Positions 7,676 to 16,500 of a stretch of 64,000 bases of DNA are shown here, piece after piece (position 1 is the first letter of the stretch; each line of letters begins with the position of its first letter). The stretch is from DATLGB01 sp964242305 (GTDB taxonomy: Bacteria; Actinomycetota; Thermoleophilia; Solirubrobacterales; Solirubrobacteraceae), in assembly GCA_964242305.1 (NCBI GenBank), contig CAXTBB010000021.1, positions 1 through 64,000 on the forward strand. The letters are read 5' to 3'. The translations under genes were made by a program, and so were the position numbers. Under the pieces are notes generated by a model. That model worked only from the letters and a program-made list of their open reading frames with translations. It searched no databases and was not told where the DNA came from.

Positions 7676-8641
7676 ATGCTCGCCGCCTTCTGCGCGCGCA
7701 TGGACGCGGACGACCCGCTGGACAACCTGGAGGTCGGCGAGCGCCCCGAGCCCGACGCCCCGGAGGACTGGGTCACGGTCGAGGTCAGGGCCGCCTCGCT
7801 GAATCACCACGACCTCTTCTCCCTGCAGGGGATCGCGCTGCGCAAGGACCGCGTCCCGATGATCCTGGGGACGGACGCCGCCGGCGTCGACGCCGAAGGC
7901 AACGAGGTCGTCGTCCACGCCGTGGTGGGCGACACGGACTGGCGCGCCGACGAGACGCTCGACCCGTCGCGGACGCTGCTCTCCGAGCTGCACCAGGGGA
8001 CGCTGGCCGAGCGGGTCGCGGTGCCGAAGCGCAACCTCGTCCCCAAGCCGGAGGCGCTGAGCTTCCCCGAGGCCGCCTCCGTGGCGACCGCGTGGCTGAC
8101 CGCCTACCGGATGCTCTTCACCCGCGGCCGCTGCGTGCCGGGCGAGACGGTCCTCGTCCAGGGCGCCGGCGGCGGGCTGGCGACCGCGGCGATCGCCCTC
8201 GGCGCCGCCGCCGGCCTGCGCGTGTGGACGACGTCGCGCGACGAGGACAAGCGCTCGCGCGCCGTCGACCTCGGTGCCGACGAGGCCTTCGAGTCCGGCG
8301 CCCGCCTGCCCGACCGCGTCGACTGCGTCATCGAGTCCGTCGGCCGGGCGACCTGGGAGCACTCGCTGAAGTCGCTGCGTCCCGGCGGCCGCCTCGTCGT
8401 CTCCGGCGCCACCAGCGGCCACGAGGCCGTCACCGACCTGCGCCGCGCGTTCTTCCTGCAGCTCGACATCCTCGGCTCCACCATGGGCACCCGCGACGAG
8501 CTGGAGCGCATGCTCGCGTTCATGGCCGCCACCGGCGTCAAGCCGATCATCGACCGCACGCTGCCGCTCTCCGACGCCCGCGAGGGCCTACAGGCGATGG
8601 CGTCCGGCGAGCTGTTCGGCAAGGTCGTCCTCGAGCCCTAA
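7676..8641 (+). CDS. Zinc-independent MDR oxidoreductase (quinone reductase-like)
   Basis: A 321-residue medium-chain dehydrogenase/reductase. It has the N-terminal GroES-like fold (VEVRAASLNHHD, then MILGTDAAGVD) and a Rossmann domain with VQGAGGGLATAAI binding NADP(H). The Cys/His zinc ligands of alcohol dehydrogenases are absent, which points to the quinone oxidoreductase/enoyl reductase side of the family. The start ATG immediately follows the stop of the epsilon-like gene. The stop TAA lies in a CTAA shared with the TAG stop of the convergent response regulator gene. Confidence 0.87.
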   Translation: MLAAFCARMDADDPLDNLEVGERPEPDAPEDWVTVEVRAASLNHHDLFSLQGIALRKDRVPMILGTDAAGVDAEGNEVVVHAVVGDTDWRADETLDPSRTLLSELHQGTLAERVAVPKRNLVPKPEALSFPEAASVATAWLTAYRMLFTRGRCVPGETVLVQGAGGGLATAAIALGAAAGLRVWTTSRDEDKRSRAVDLGADEAFESGARLPDRVDCVIESVGRATWEHSLKSLRPGGRLVVSGATSGHEAVTDLRRAFFLQLDILGSTMGTRDELERMLAFMAATGVKPIIDRTLPLSDAREGLQAMASGELFGKVVLEP

Positions 8642-9294
8642 CCCCCCGGCGCGACCAGGCCCGCCTCGTAGGCGCGGACGACCGCCTGGACGCGGTCGCG
8701 CACCCCCAGCTTGTCGAAGATGCGCGCGACGTGGGTCTTGACGGTGGCGGGGCTGAGGAAGAGCTCGCCGGCGATCTCGGCGTTCGACAGCCCGCGGGCG
8801 AGCTGGCGGAAGACGTCCAGCTCGCGCTCGGTGAGCTCGTCGAACGCCGCGGGGCGCGCGCCCGGCGCCGGACGGCTGACGTGCTGTTCGATCAGGCGGC
8901 GGGTGATGGAGGGGTCCAGGAGCGCCTCGCCGGCGTGGACGACGCGCACGGCCCGGATCAGCTCCGGCGGGTCCACGTCCTTGAGCAGGAAGCCGCTGGC
9001 GCCGGCCTGGAGCGCGTCGTAGACGTACTCGTCGAGCCCGAAGGTGGTCAGCATCATCACCTTCGGCGGGTCGGGCCGGTCGGCGAGCAGCCGCCGGGTG
9101 GCGGCGATCCCGTCGAGGTTGGGCATGCGGATGTCCATCAGGACGACGTCCAGGCGGTGGGTGGCCGAGCGTTCGACGGCCTCGCGCCCGTCGGCCGCCT
9201 CCGCGACCACCTCGATGTCCGCCTGCGCGCTCAGCATGGCGGCGAAGCCGCCGCGCACGAGTGCCTGGTCGTCGGCGATCAGGACGCGGATCAC
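8638..9294 (-). CDS. NarL/LuxR-family response regulator
   Basis: A 218-residue two-component DNA-binding regulator. The receiver domain spans residues 1-120 with acidic pocket DD (8-9), phospho-acceptor D54 (VVLMDIRMPN), a Thr in MMLTTF and Lys in FLLKD. The LuxR-type HTH is at about 150-212 (LTERELDVFRQLARGLSNAE, then SPATVKTHVARI). The ATG overlaps the TGA of the upstream kinase gene (ATGA at 9291-9294), which indicates translational coupling and a cognate pair. Targets are unknown. The 3' end overlaps the oxidoreductase gene by 4 bases. Confidence 0.93.
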   Translation of the reverse strand: MIRVLIADDQALVRGGFAAMLSAQADIEVVAEAADGREAVERSATHRLDVVLMDIRMPNLDGIAATRRLLADRPDPPKVMMLTTFGLDEYVYDALQAGASGFLLKDVDPPELIRAVRVVHAGEALLDPSITRRLIEQHVSRPAPGARPAAFDELTERELDVFRQLARGLSNAEIAGELFLSPATVKTHVARIFDKLGVRDRVQAVVRAYEAGLVAPGG

Positions 9295-10454
9295 CGCAGC
9301 GCCTCCGCGCTGACGGGCAGCCGCGCGCGCAGCCGCCAGCCGCCGTTGGCGGGCCCGCTCTCGAGCGTCCCGTCGTAGAGGGCGAGCCGCTCGCGCATCC
9401 CGAGCAGCCCGTGCCCGCTGCCGTCACCCGACCCACCCGGGCCGCCGGAGTCGGTCGCCTCGATCGCCACGGCGCCGCCCTCGTAGACGACGGTGACGCG
9501 CGCCGCCGACGCCCCCGCGTGCTTGAGCGTGTTGGTGAGCGCCTCCTGGACGACGCGGTAGACGACCAGGTCCGGGCCGGGCTGCAACGCCGGCAGCGCC
9601 GGGTCCAGGTCGAGCGCGACGTCGACGCCGGCGGCGCGGATGCGGTCGACCATGCCGGGCAGCTCGGCCACACCCGGCTGGGGATGCAGGCCGTTGTCCG
9701 CGCGCAGGACGCCGAGCAGCCGCCGCATCTCGGCCAGCGCGCCCTTGCCGGTGCGGCGGATGGACTCGAGCGCGTCGCGCTGGCGCCCGTCGGCGTCCTG
9801 CTCGGCCGCCCCGGCCTGCACGACCATCACGCTGAGCGAGTGGGCGATCACGTCGTGCAGCTCCTGCGCGATCCGCGCCCGCTCCGTCTCCAGCGCGTGC
9901 TCGACCTCCTGCGCGCGCCGCTCCTCGAGCTCGCGGTTGGCCTGCGCGAGCTCCTCGGCCTGCTCGCTGTATCGGCGCGCCAGCCGTCCGGCCAGCCACG
10001 GCGCCAGGGTGAGCGCGAGCGGGGAGAGGACGGCCTCGCCCGACTCGCCGGTCGGGTCGAGGATGCCGGCGATCATGACCGCGGTGAAGATCACGACGGC
10101 GCCGAAGATCGCGGTCCGCTTGCCTGCGTACGCGGCGACGGAGTAGCCCGTCAGGAGGAGCAGCACGAACGCCCACAGGTCGTCGACCGGCTTGCCGACG
10201 AGCGCGGAGGGAATCTCGGCGACCGCCAGCGCGAAGACCGGGACCAGCGGCAGGCGGCGGCGGACCACCAGCCCCGCACTCAGGACCACGACGATCATGG
10301 CGGCGAGCCAGCGCGGGTTGTGGTCGATCGACCCGTCCGCCAGATCGATCACGCCCGCCACGAGGAAGGCCCCGGCGAGGAGGACGTCGGATCGCCACGG
10401 GGACAGGGCGCGCATCGCCTGGCGAACGGTACCCCGGCTCCGTTGGCCCGACAT
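9291..10454 (-). CDS. Membrane sensor histidine kinase (HisKA_3 type)
   Basis: A 387-residue kinase, partner of the NarL-type regulator. Four to five hydrophobic helices occupy residues 24-135 with only short loops, so it probably senses within or at the membrane. A coiled coil (about 162-190) leads to the HisKA_3 dimerisation domain with H200 in AQELHDVIAHS. The ATPase part shows VVQEALTNTLKHAG (N box) and GHGLLGMRERL (G2 box). This is the layout of the DesK/LiaS-like class that often monitors envelope stress. The gene is first in a two-gene operon. Confidence 0.92.
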   Translation of the reverse strand: MSGQRSRGTVRQAMRALSPWRSDVLLAGAFLVAGVIDLADGSIDHNPRWLAAMIVVVLSAGLVVRRRLPLVPVFALAVAEIPSALVGKPVDDLWAFVLLLLTGYSVAAYAGKRTAIFGAVVIFTAVMIAGILDPTGESGEAVLSPLALTLAPWLAGRLARRYSEQAEELAQANRELEERRAQEVEHALETERARIAQELHDVIAHSLSVMVVQAGAAEQDADGRQRDALESIRRTGKGALAEMRRLLGVLRADNGLHPQPGVAELPGMVDRIRAAGVDVALDLDPALPALQPGPDLVVYRVVQEALTNTLKHAGASAARVTVVYEGGAVAIEATDSGGPGGSGDGSGHGLLGMRERLALYDGTLESGPANGGWRLRARLPVSAEALR

Positions 10455-10550
10455 CAGCCGTCCGGCCGACCCTCATCCCCCGTACGGGCGACCCCGAACG
10501 GTCCGTCACGGCCGATGTGCGGCGGCGGCGCGGGACGCAGGCTGTGGACC

Positions 10551-10754
10551 ATGACCATTCCCCGCATCGCCATCATCACCACCGCCGTCATCGCCGTCTG
10601 CGTGCTCTTCGACGTGTTCTTCGGAACCGACAGTGGCGGCCTGCGTCACGACGTCAGCGTCCTGGCCTGGCTCGCGGCCGCCGCCGGCGTCGTCGTCCTC
10701 GCCGCGTGCGCGGTCGTGTCCGTCGCGCGCAAGGTGCGCCGGCCCGTCCGTTAA
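10551..10754 (+). CDS. Small two-helix membrane protein
   Basis: A 67-residue protein of unknown function with two predicted membrane helices (about residues 5-24 and 36-58) and a basic C-terminal tail (ARKVRRPVR). CAGGCT ends 7 bases before the ATG and could be a -10 for a leaderless transcript. The gene is divergent from the histidine kinase, so it may belong to the same stress circuit; this is inference from position. Its stop codon lies inside the loop of a long terminator hairpin. Confidence 0.6.
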   Translation: MTIPRIAIITTAVIAVCVLFDVFFGTDSGGLRHDVSVLAWLAAAAGVVVLAACAVVSVARKVRRPVR

Positions 10755-10769
10755 AGACCGACGGGCCGG
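10739..10769. terminator. Hairpin with the stop codon of the preceding gene in its loop
   Basis: Arms 10739-10748 and 10760-10769 are perfectly complementary over 10 bp (CCGGCCCGTC and its complement). The TAA stop of the small membrane protein (10752-10754) sits in the loop. A second, overlapping 6-bp hairpin (10767-10782, loop TTGC) competes for the right arm. Confidence 0.6.
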
Positions 10770-10814
10770 TCCTTGCGGACCGACCCGGCGGTTGAGGGAG
10801 GAGAGGGTGCTACA

Positions 10815-10842
10815 TCTGCCCGCGGGTTATGAGGCGGGCAGA
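10815..10842. terminator. Hairpin between convergent genes
   Basis: A 9-bp perfect stem (10815-10823 with 10834-10842, core CTGCCCGC/GCGGGCAG) lies about 55 bases downstream of the basic-protein gene on the - strand. It is best read as a terminator for that gene. A weaker CCGGAC/GTCCGG repeat follows near 10855-10880. Confidence 0.5.
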
Positions 10843-10897
10843 CCCACCCCGTTCCGGACCGTCTCCTCAGGCGTCCGGCGGGGGAAGTCGGGGCGTG

Positions 10898-11533
10898 CTA
10901 GACGAGCGACTTGACCTGCTCGGCCACTCCGTCGACGCGCTTGGTGAAGTCCTTCTGAATCGACGTGACCTCACGCTCGACGCGCTTGCGGTTCGTCGTG
11001 ATCGTGCGCTCCACCGAACGGCGGCGGGTGCGCAGCTGGCGCTCGAGGCGCGTGCGGGCCTTGCGGACCTCGCGCTCGAAGCGGTTGCGGGCGGTCGTGC
11101 CGCGACGCTCGTACTTCTTCAGGTCGCGCGTGAGGTTGCGCTGGGCCTTGTCGAGCTCCTTGGTGGCGGCGTCGACGGAGCCGTAGCGCTTGACCAGGTC
11201 ATCGACGAGCTCCGCGACCGTGTCGCGGGTCTCGAGACCCAGGCCGACGCTGGTGAGCACGACGCGCTCGGCGTAGGTGCCGTAGAGCTTGCCGGTCGCC
11301 TTGACGGCGTTCTCGTTCGCCTTGGCGGCGGACTCGGTCGCCGTGCGGGTGCGGTTCACAGCGGTCGTGCGGGCGCGCTTGGCGGCCTGCTGGCGACGCT
11401 CCTGCTTGACGGCGGGCGACGTGGTGCCGTTCGCGCGGCGCGTGGCGGCGGCACGCTTGGCCGACGCGGATCGCTTGGCGGCGGGGCGCTTCTTGGCGGT
11501 CGAACGAGTGGTGGTGGTGTTGGTGGTGGCCAT
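10898..11533 (-). CDS. Lys/Arg/Ala-rich histone H1- or phasin-like protein
   Basis: A 211-residue, strongly basic protein of unknown function. Residues 1-80 are low-complexity Ala/Lys/Arg/Thr like the tails of histone H1-like and HU-extension proteins. Residues 83-120 form an amphipathic segment (TYAERVVLTSVGLGLETR). The rest is a long basic coiled coil (RNRFEREVRKARTRLERQLR). This mix fits a nucleoid-associated or polyester-granule (phasin/PhaF-like) protein; the sequence does not decide between them. GAGGGAG lies 13 bases before the ATG, and TAATAT is a candidate -10. Two SOS-like boxes lie upstream. Confidence 0.7.
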   Translation of the reverse strand: MATTNTTTTRSTAKKRPAAKRSASAKRAAATRRANGTTSPAVKQERRQQAAKRARTTAVNRTRTATESAAKANENAVKATGKLYGTYAERVVLTSVGLGLETRDTVAELVDDLVKRYGSVDAATKELDKAQRNLTRDLKKYERRGTTARNRFEREVRKARTRLERQLRTRRRSVERTITTNRKRVEREVTSIQKDFTKRVDGVAEQVKSLV

Positions 11534-11601
11534 GAGTGGCTATCAGCTCCCTCGTGGAGTAAGGATATTAGTTCTAATCGGCTCTGAGGGAAGTATTGCC
11601 C

Positions 11602-11617
11602 TCGAACATGTGTTTGT
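11602..11617. promoter_or_regulatory. Imperfect SOS/LexA-like box
   Basis: TCGAACATGTGTTTGT differs at one base from the core GAACNNNNGTTC. It lies 69 bases upstream of the basic-protein start codon on the - strand, upstream of its candidate -10. Confidence 0.35.
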
Positions 11618-11648
11618 AAACCGCCTTCACGAGACGGTTACAGCGATG

Positions 11649-11662
11649 CGAACGGTCGTTCG
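11649..11662. promoter_or_regulatory. SOS/LexA-like box
   Basis: CGAACGGTCGTTCG contains a perfect GAACNNNNGTTC core and extended CGAAC/GTTCG symmetry, the form of the LexA operator in Bacillus and actinobacteria. It lies about 116 bases upstream of the H1/phasin-like gene and just past the stop of the DUF2342 gene. Between the two boxes is an inverted repeat (11615-11623 with 11635-11643). Confidence 0.45.
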
Positions 11663-11664
11663 GC

Positions 11665-12717
11665 TCAGACGGGGACGGCGGTGCGCCGCAGCCACCCGGA
11701 CGGATCGTCCAGGTCGGCCAGCGTCGGGAGCGCGGCCGGTGAGTCCCACGCGCGGTTGAGGGCGTCGATGCCGCCCTCGGCGACGACGGCGTCGCAGAAC
11801 GCCTTGCCCTGCTCGTACTGGCGCAGCTTGAGCTCGAGGCCGATCAGGCGCTCGAACGCGCGCAGCAGGCCGGACCGCTCCTTGCGCCGCTTTTCCAGGC
11901 CTTTGCGCAGCCGCGGGAGGTCGGGAAGCAGTGCCTCGCCGGTCGCGTCCATGACGTGCTCGGCGTAGCCCTCGAGCAGCGCCATCGTGGCCTGCAGCTC
12001 GTCGAGCATGGCCCGGCGCTCCGGGCCGGCCATGATCGTGACCAGCCCGTCGGAGCGGACCGTCTCGGCCAGCGCGCGGAGGTCGTCGAGCTTGGGCATC
12101 CGCAGCAGCCTGCGCATGTCGACGGAGACCTCCAGCGACCCGACGAGCGCGCTGATCCGGCTCGCCATGTGTGACCGAAGCCACGGAACGCCGGCGAACT
12201 GCAGCGCGTGCGTCGTCTCGTGCAGCGCGACCCAGCGGGTCAGGGCCGTGTCGTCGGTCTTCATCGACGCCGCCGCCGCGGCGAGGTTGGGACCCACGAA
12301 GAGCAGCCGCGCCGGCGCGTCCGGATCGGTGATCGGGAACTCGTACTGGCCGAGCACCCGCGCCGCCAGGAACCCGCTCAGCGCGCCGACCTCGATGGCC
12401 AGCAGCGACCCGGTGAGGGCGCGGACGGGGCCGGCCAGCGGGCCCAGTCCCTCCCCCTGGCGCGCGATGACCGGATCCAGCACCGTGCGCATGGAGCCGA
12501 GGTTGATCGCCGCCCACTCGCCGCGGTCGACCGTCTCCGGCTCGGGCAGCGCGCTCGGCGACGCCAGGCCCGTGTACTCCGAGACGAGCTCGGCGCTGCG
12601 CGCCGCGAAGTCGCGCACCTCGGCGGCCACGCCGGCGCCGCCGCCCTCGGGGACGGGGGGGCCCGTGTTGGACGACACCGCCCTGGCGACCCGCTCCGCT
12701 AGTCGCCAATCGACCAT
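11665..12717 (-). CDS. DUF2342 zincin-like metallopeptidase (F420-associated family)
   Basis: A 350-residue member of the DUF2342 family, named in databases as putative hydrolase or coenzyme F420 biosynthesis-associated protein. The zinc motif HExxH is seen as LHETTHALQF, and EGYAEHVMDA further on supplies the likely third ligand. There is no signal peptide, so it is probably cytosolic. The substrate is unknown, and the F420 link is phylogenetic co-occurrence rather than biochemistry. ATG 12717 lies 6 bases after TAGCCT, whose first three bases are the stop codon of the upstream phosphatase gene. Confidence 0.88.
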   Translation of the reverse strand: MVDWRLAERVARAVSSNTGPPVPEGGGAGVAAEVRDFAARSAELVSEYTGLASPSALPEPETVDRGEWAAINLGSMRTVLDPVIARQGEGLGPLAGPVRALTGSLLAIEVGALSGFLAARVLGQYEFPITDPDAPARLLFVGPNLAAAAASMKTDDTALTRWVALHETTHALQFAGVPWLRSHMASRISALVGSLEVSVDMRRLLRMPKLDDLRALAETVRSDGLVTIMAGPERRAMLDELQATMALLEGYAEHVMDATGEALLPDLPRLRKGLEKRRKERSGLLRAFERLIGLELKLRQYEQGKAFCDAVVAEGGIDALNRAWDSPAALPTLADLDDPSGWLRRTAVPV

Positions 12718-12723
12718 GAGTCA

Positions 12724-12729
12724 AGGCTA
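12724..12729 (-). promoter_or_regulatory. -10 element TAGCCT sharing the upstream stop codon
   Basis: On the - strand TAGCCT begins with the TAG stop of the inositol monophosphatase gene and ends 6 bases before the DUF2342 start codon. The DUF2342 mRNA would be leaderless. Confidence 0.5.
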
Positions 12730-13545
12730 GGCGGGCGGCGGGATGCGGACGAGGCGTTCGAGCCCGCTTGGCGTGCGCGCCGCCACCAGCGGCGACCGCG
12801 GCGCCGTGTCCAGCGGAGCCCCGAGGGGGTCCTCGTAGGCGGTGAAGGCGACCACGCCGCCGGCCTCGCGCACGATCAGCTGGCCGGCAGCCGCGTCCAC
12901 CGCCCGCGAGCGGCGCAGCGTGACCATGCCGTCCAGCCGTGCGGCGGCCACCTGGCAGAGCGTGACCGCGATCGTCCCCAGCGCCCGCAGGCGGTGCGCC
13001 GCGTCGCACAGCTCGTCGCCGGCCGCGCGAATCAGGCGCGGGTCCGAGGACTCGACGCCGAGCAGCTCGAAGCGCCCGTCCTCGCTGCGGCGCTCGGGGC
13101 GATCGCGCGGGAGCTGCACGCCGTCCAGGTAGGCGCCCTGCCCGCGCCAGGCGTGCCACTCCTCCTCCGGCCCGAAGTCGTAGACGTAGCCGAAGACCAC
13201 GTCGGCCATGGTCGGCCCGTCGGCGACCGCGATGGAGACCGAGTGATGCGGCAGGCCACGCTTGGCGTTGGTGGACCCGTCGATCGGGTCGATGACCACG
13301 CGCGGGTAGGCAGCGCCGTAGCCGACCTCCCCGCGCTCCTCGCTGACCGCGGAGAACGGCACGCCGATCGTGTCGAGCTCGCGGAAGACGGCCGCCTCCG
13401 CCTCCGCGTCGATGACCAGCGTGGCGTCGCCCCCCTCGCCGCGGGTGCCGGTGACCAGCGTGCGGTCCGACTCCCCGACGAGGAGATCCTCGATGGCCTC
13501 GGTGGCGCGGCGGCACACGGTGAGCCAGTCGGGGTCCACGCACAT
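12727..13545 (-). CDS. Inositol monophosphatase family protein
   Basis: About 272 residues. The Mg-binding motifs of the IMPase/FBPase/CysQ superfamily are present: SEERGE (EE pair), VIDPIDGSTNAKRG (DxIDGS/T) and a C-terminal SRAVDAAAGQLIVREAGG segment. It dephosphorylates inositol phosphate, 3'-phosphoadenosine phosphate or a sugar phosphate; the exact substrate is not readable. The start is ATG 13545 or the in-frame GTG 13539; CAGGAT just upstream is a weak -10 that would suit the GTG as a leaderless start. It is divergent from the helicase gene across about 15 bases. Confidence 0.88.
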   Translation of the reverse strand: MCVDPDWLTVCRRATEAIEDLLVGESDRTLVTGTRGEGGDATLVIDAEAEAAVFRELDTIGVPFSAVSEERGEVGYGAAYPRVVIDPIDGSTNAKRGLPHHSVSIAVADGPTMADVVFGYVYDFGPEEEWHAWRGQGAYLDGVQLPRDRPERRSEDGRFELLGVESSDPRLIRAAGDELCDAAHRLRALGTIAVTLCQVAAARLDGMVTLRRSRAVDAAAGQLIVREAGGVVAFTAYEDPLGAPLDTAPRSPLVAARTPSGLERLVRIPPPA

Positions 13546-13551
13546 ATCCTG
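13545..13551. promoter_or_regulatory. Overlapping divergent -10 elements
   Basis: TATCCT (13545-13550, + strand) ends 8 bases before ATG 13559 of the helicase. On the - strand CAGGAT (13551-13546) is a weaker -10 for the phosphatase gene. Confidence 0.5.
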
Positions 13552-13558
13552 CCCGATG

Positions 13559-16500
13559 ATGTCCGTGCTCATCATCGGCGGCGCCGGAACGGGCAAGACG
13601 AGCGCGCTGGTAGAGCGGTTCGCGACGCTCGTCAGGGACGGCGTGGCACCCGAGGACATCCTCGTCCTGACCCTGTCGAGCGCCGCCGCCGACGCGCTGC
13701 GGGCGCGCATGGAGGCCGCCGTCGCGAGCGGCTACGAGGCCCTCACGGTGACCACCTTCCACGGCTTCTGCGCGAAGCTGCTGCGCGACGAGGCGGCCGA
13801 GGCCGGCGTCGATCCGTTCGCCACCCCCGTCAGCCAGGGCGACCGGCTGGCGATGCTGCTCGAGCGCATCGACGAGCTGTCGCTGACCCACCACGACCTG
13901 CGCGGCAACCCGAGCGCGGTGCTGGGTGCGGTGGTCGGGCGCATCGACCGCCTCAAGGACGAGCTGATCACCGCCAGCGACTACGCGGCGTGGGCCGAGA
14001 CCCTGACCGACGGCGCGCGCGAGCGTGAGTTCGCCGGGATCTACGCCGCCCACGACCGCATGCTGGCCGAGGCGGGGACGCTCGACTTCGGCGACCTCGT
14101 CCTCCACGCCTTCCGCCTGCTGCGCGAGCGCCCGCACGTGCGCACGCAGCTGGAGGCTCGCTACACGCACGTGCTGGTCGACGAGCTCCAAGACGTGAAC
14201 TTCGCGCAGGGGCTGCTGCTGCGGATGCTCAACCGCAACCTGTTCGCGGCCGGGGACGACGACCAGGCCATCTACCGCTTCCGCGGCGCGGCGACCAAGA
14301 ACCTGCGCGAGTTCGAGGGCTCCGTCGTGCACCTGGAGCGCTCCCACCGCGTGCCGGAGCGGATCCTGGCCGCGGCCGAGGCGGTCGTCGCGCCGCTGGA
14401 GGACCGGATCGCGAAGGCGCTGACCGGACGTGACGGCGGGGTCGTCGACTTCTGGCGAGCGGACAACGAGCGCGCGCAGGCCCAGGCCGTCGCCGCCGAC
14501 GTCGAGCGCCTCATCAACTCGGCCCACCCGCCCGGCGCCCCCGAGGACATCGCCGTCCTCGTGCGCTCGGTCAAGGGCGAGGGCCAGGCCGTCGCGGTCG
14601 CCCTGGAGGAACGCGCCGTCCCGTACCGCGTCAACGGCGCCGCGGCCTTCTTCCAGCGCGCGGAGGTGCGCGACCTGCTCGCCTGGCTGCGCCTGCTGGT
14701 CGACCCCGGGGACGCCGGCGCGGTCGTGCGCGCGCTGGCCCGGCCGCCGATCGAGCTGCGCTCCATCGACCTCGCGCGCGTGACCCAGATCGCCCGCCGG
14801 CGCAAGCTGGACATGGTCGGCGCGCTCGGCGCCGCGATGGAGTCGCCGCAGATCCCGCCGGAGGCGCGCGAGCGTATCCTCGCCTTCCTCAAGCTCTACC
14901 GCAGCGCGGCCGGGGCGCTGGACTCGACCCGGGCGGACCTGTTCACCCACCGCATGATCGAGCGCCTCGGCCTGCGCCGCCAGCTGCTCTTCGCGGCGAC
15001 GCCGGAGGTCGTCGAGCGCCTGGTCAACCTGGCCAAGTTCGGCGAGCTGGCCGCCACCTACGCGCGCCGCTCGCCGCAGGCGACGGCGCGCGACTTCGCC
15101 CGCTCCATCTCCGCCGTCGCCGAGGCGGGGCTGCGCGAGGAGGAGGCCGGGGCGGGTGGGGATGCCCTGGGCGTGCAGGTGATGGGGATGCACGCGGCCA
15201 AGGGCCTCGAGTTCGACCACGTCTACGTGCTCGGGCTGTTCGCGGCGCGCATGCCCGGGCCGCGGCGCCGGTCGCTGGAGCCGATCCCCGACGCGCTCGT
15301 CAAGGAGGCGGTCCCGCCGGACACCAAGTCCGCGCACATCGCCGAGCAGCGGCGCCTGCTGCACATGGCCATGACCCGCGCGCGCACGCGGCTGGTCCTC
15401 GCCTACCCCGAGCAGACCGAGCGTGGCGCGCGCCAGCAGCCGTCCCCCTTCGCGGAGGAGGCGCGGGCGGCGGTCGCCGGCGAGTGGGTCCCCAAGCAGG
15501 AGGAGCTGTTCGGGCCGGCGGAGACGCTGCAGTCGACCTTCCGGGTCCTGCGCGACGAGCTGATGACGACGGTCGCCGAGGTCGGCGGTCGGCTCGGGGA
15601 GCTGCGCTTCGACACCGATCTCGACGTCTCCCACGCCGTCGTCCGCTACCTGGAGGTGATGAAGCTCAGCGCGTTGCTGGAGCGCACGCGCGCGGGGATG
15701 AGCGTGGCCGAGGCGCTGCCGGAGGTCAACGCGCGGCTGCTGCAGGCGGTCACCTCCGAGCAGCGCGAGATCTTCGAGACCAGCGCGCTGGACGAGTACC
15801 TGCTCGACGCCGAGCGCGACGAGCGCACACGCGCCTCGCTGGTCGCGCGCCGGGCCGAGCCGTCGCTGGAGCAGTTCCTCCCCCGGCGCGGCGAGGGCCT
15901 GCTGCTGAGCGCCTCGGACATCGACACCTACCGCACCTGCCCGCTCAAGTACAAGTTCGCGCGCGTGTTCCGCATCCCGCAGGAGCCGACGCTCAACCAG
16001 CGCTTCGGCATCCTCGTCCATCAGGTGCTGGAGCGCTTCCACGCGGGCGAGACCCCGGACGGGACGCTCCCGGAGCTGCTCGGGCTGCTCGACCAGGGCT
16101 GGCGCCGCGGCGGCTTCGGGGACTCCGAGCAGGAGAAGCAGCTGCAGGGCAAGGCCGAGCAGGCGCTGATCCGCTACCACGAGCGCTTCCACTCCGACGA
16201 CGCCGAGCCGGTCTGGTTCGAGCGCTCGTTCTCCTTCTCCCTGGGCAAGCACACCGTGCGCGGGCGGGTGGACCGCGTCGACCGCCTCGCCGACGGCGCC
16301 TACGAGCTCATCGACTACAAGACGGGCCGGCCCAAGAAGGCGGCCGACCTGCGCGAGGACGTCCAGCTCGCGCTCTACTCCGTGGCCGCCATCGAGGCGT
16401 GGGACCTCGAGGCCGCCCACCAGGCCTACTACTACGTTCTCGACGACGCCAAGGTCCCCGTCGACCGCACGGAGGACGACCGCGAGTGGATCGCGGAGAC

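Noticed and set aside
11627..16420. 1597-codon open frame on the - strand opposite the helicase and other genes
   Set aside because: Its composition is Arg/Gly/Ala/Pro-rich noise produced by the GC-rich complement. The helicase, phosphatase and zincin frames in the same stretch carry clear domain motifs.
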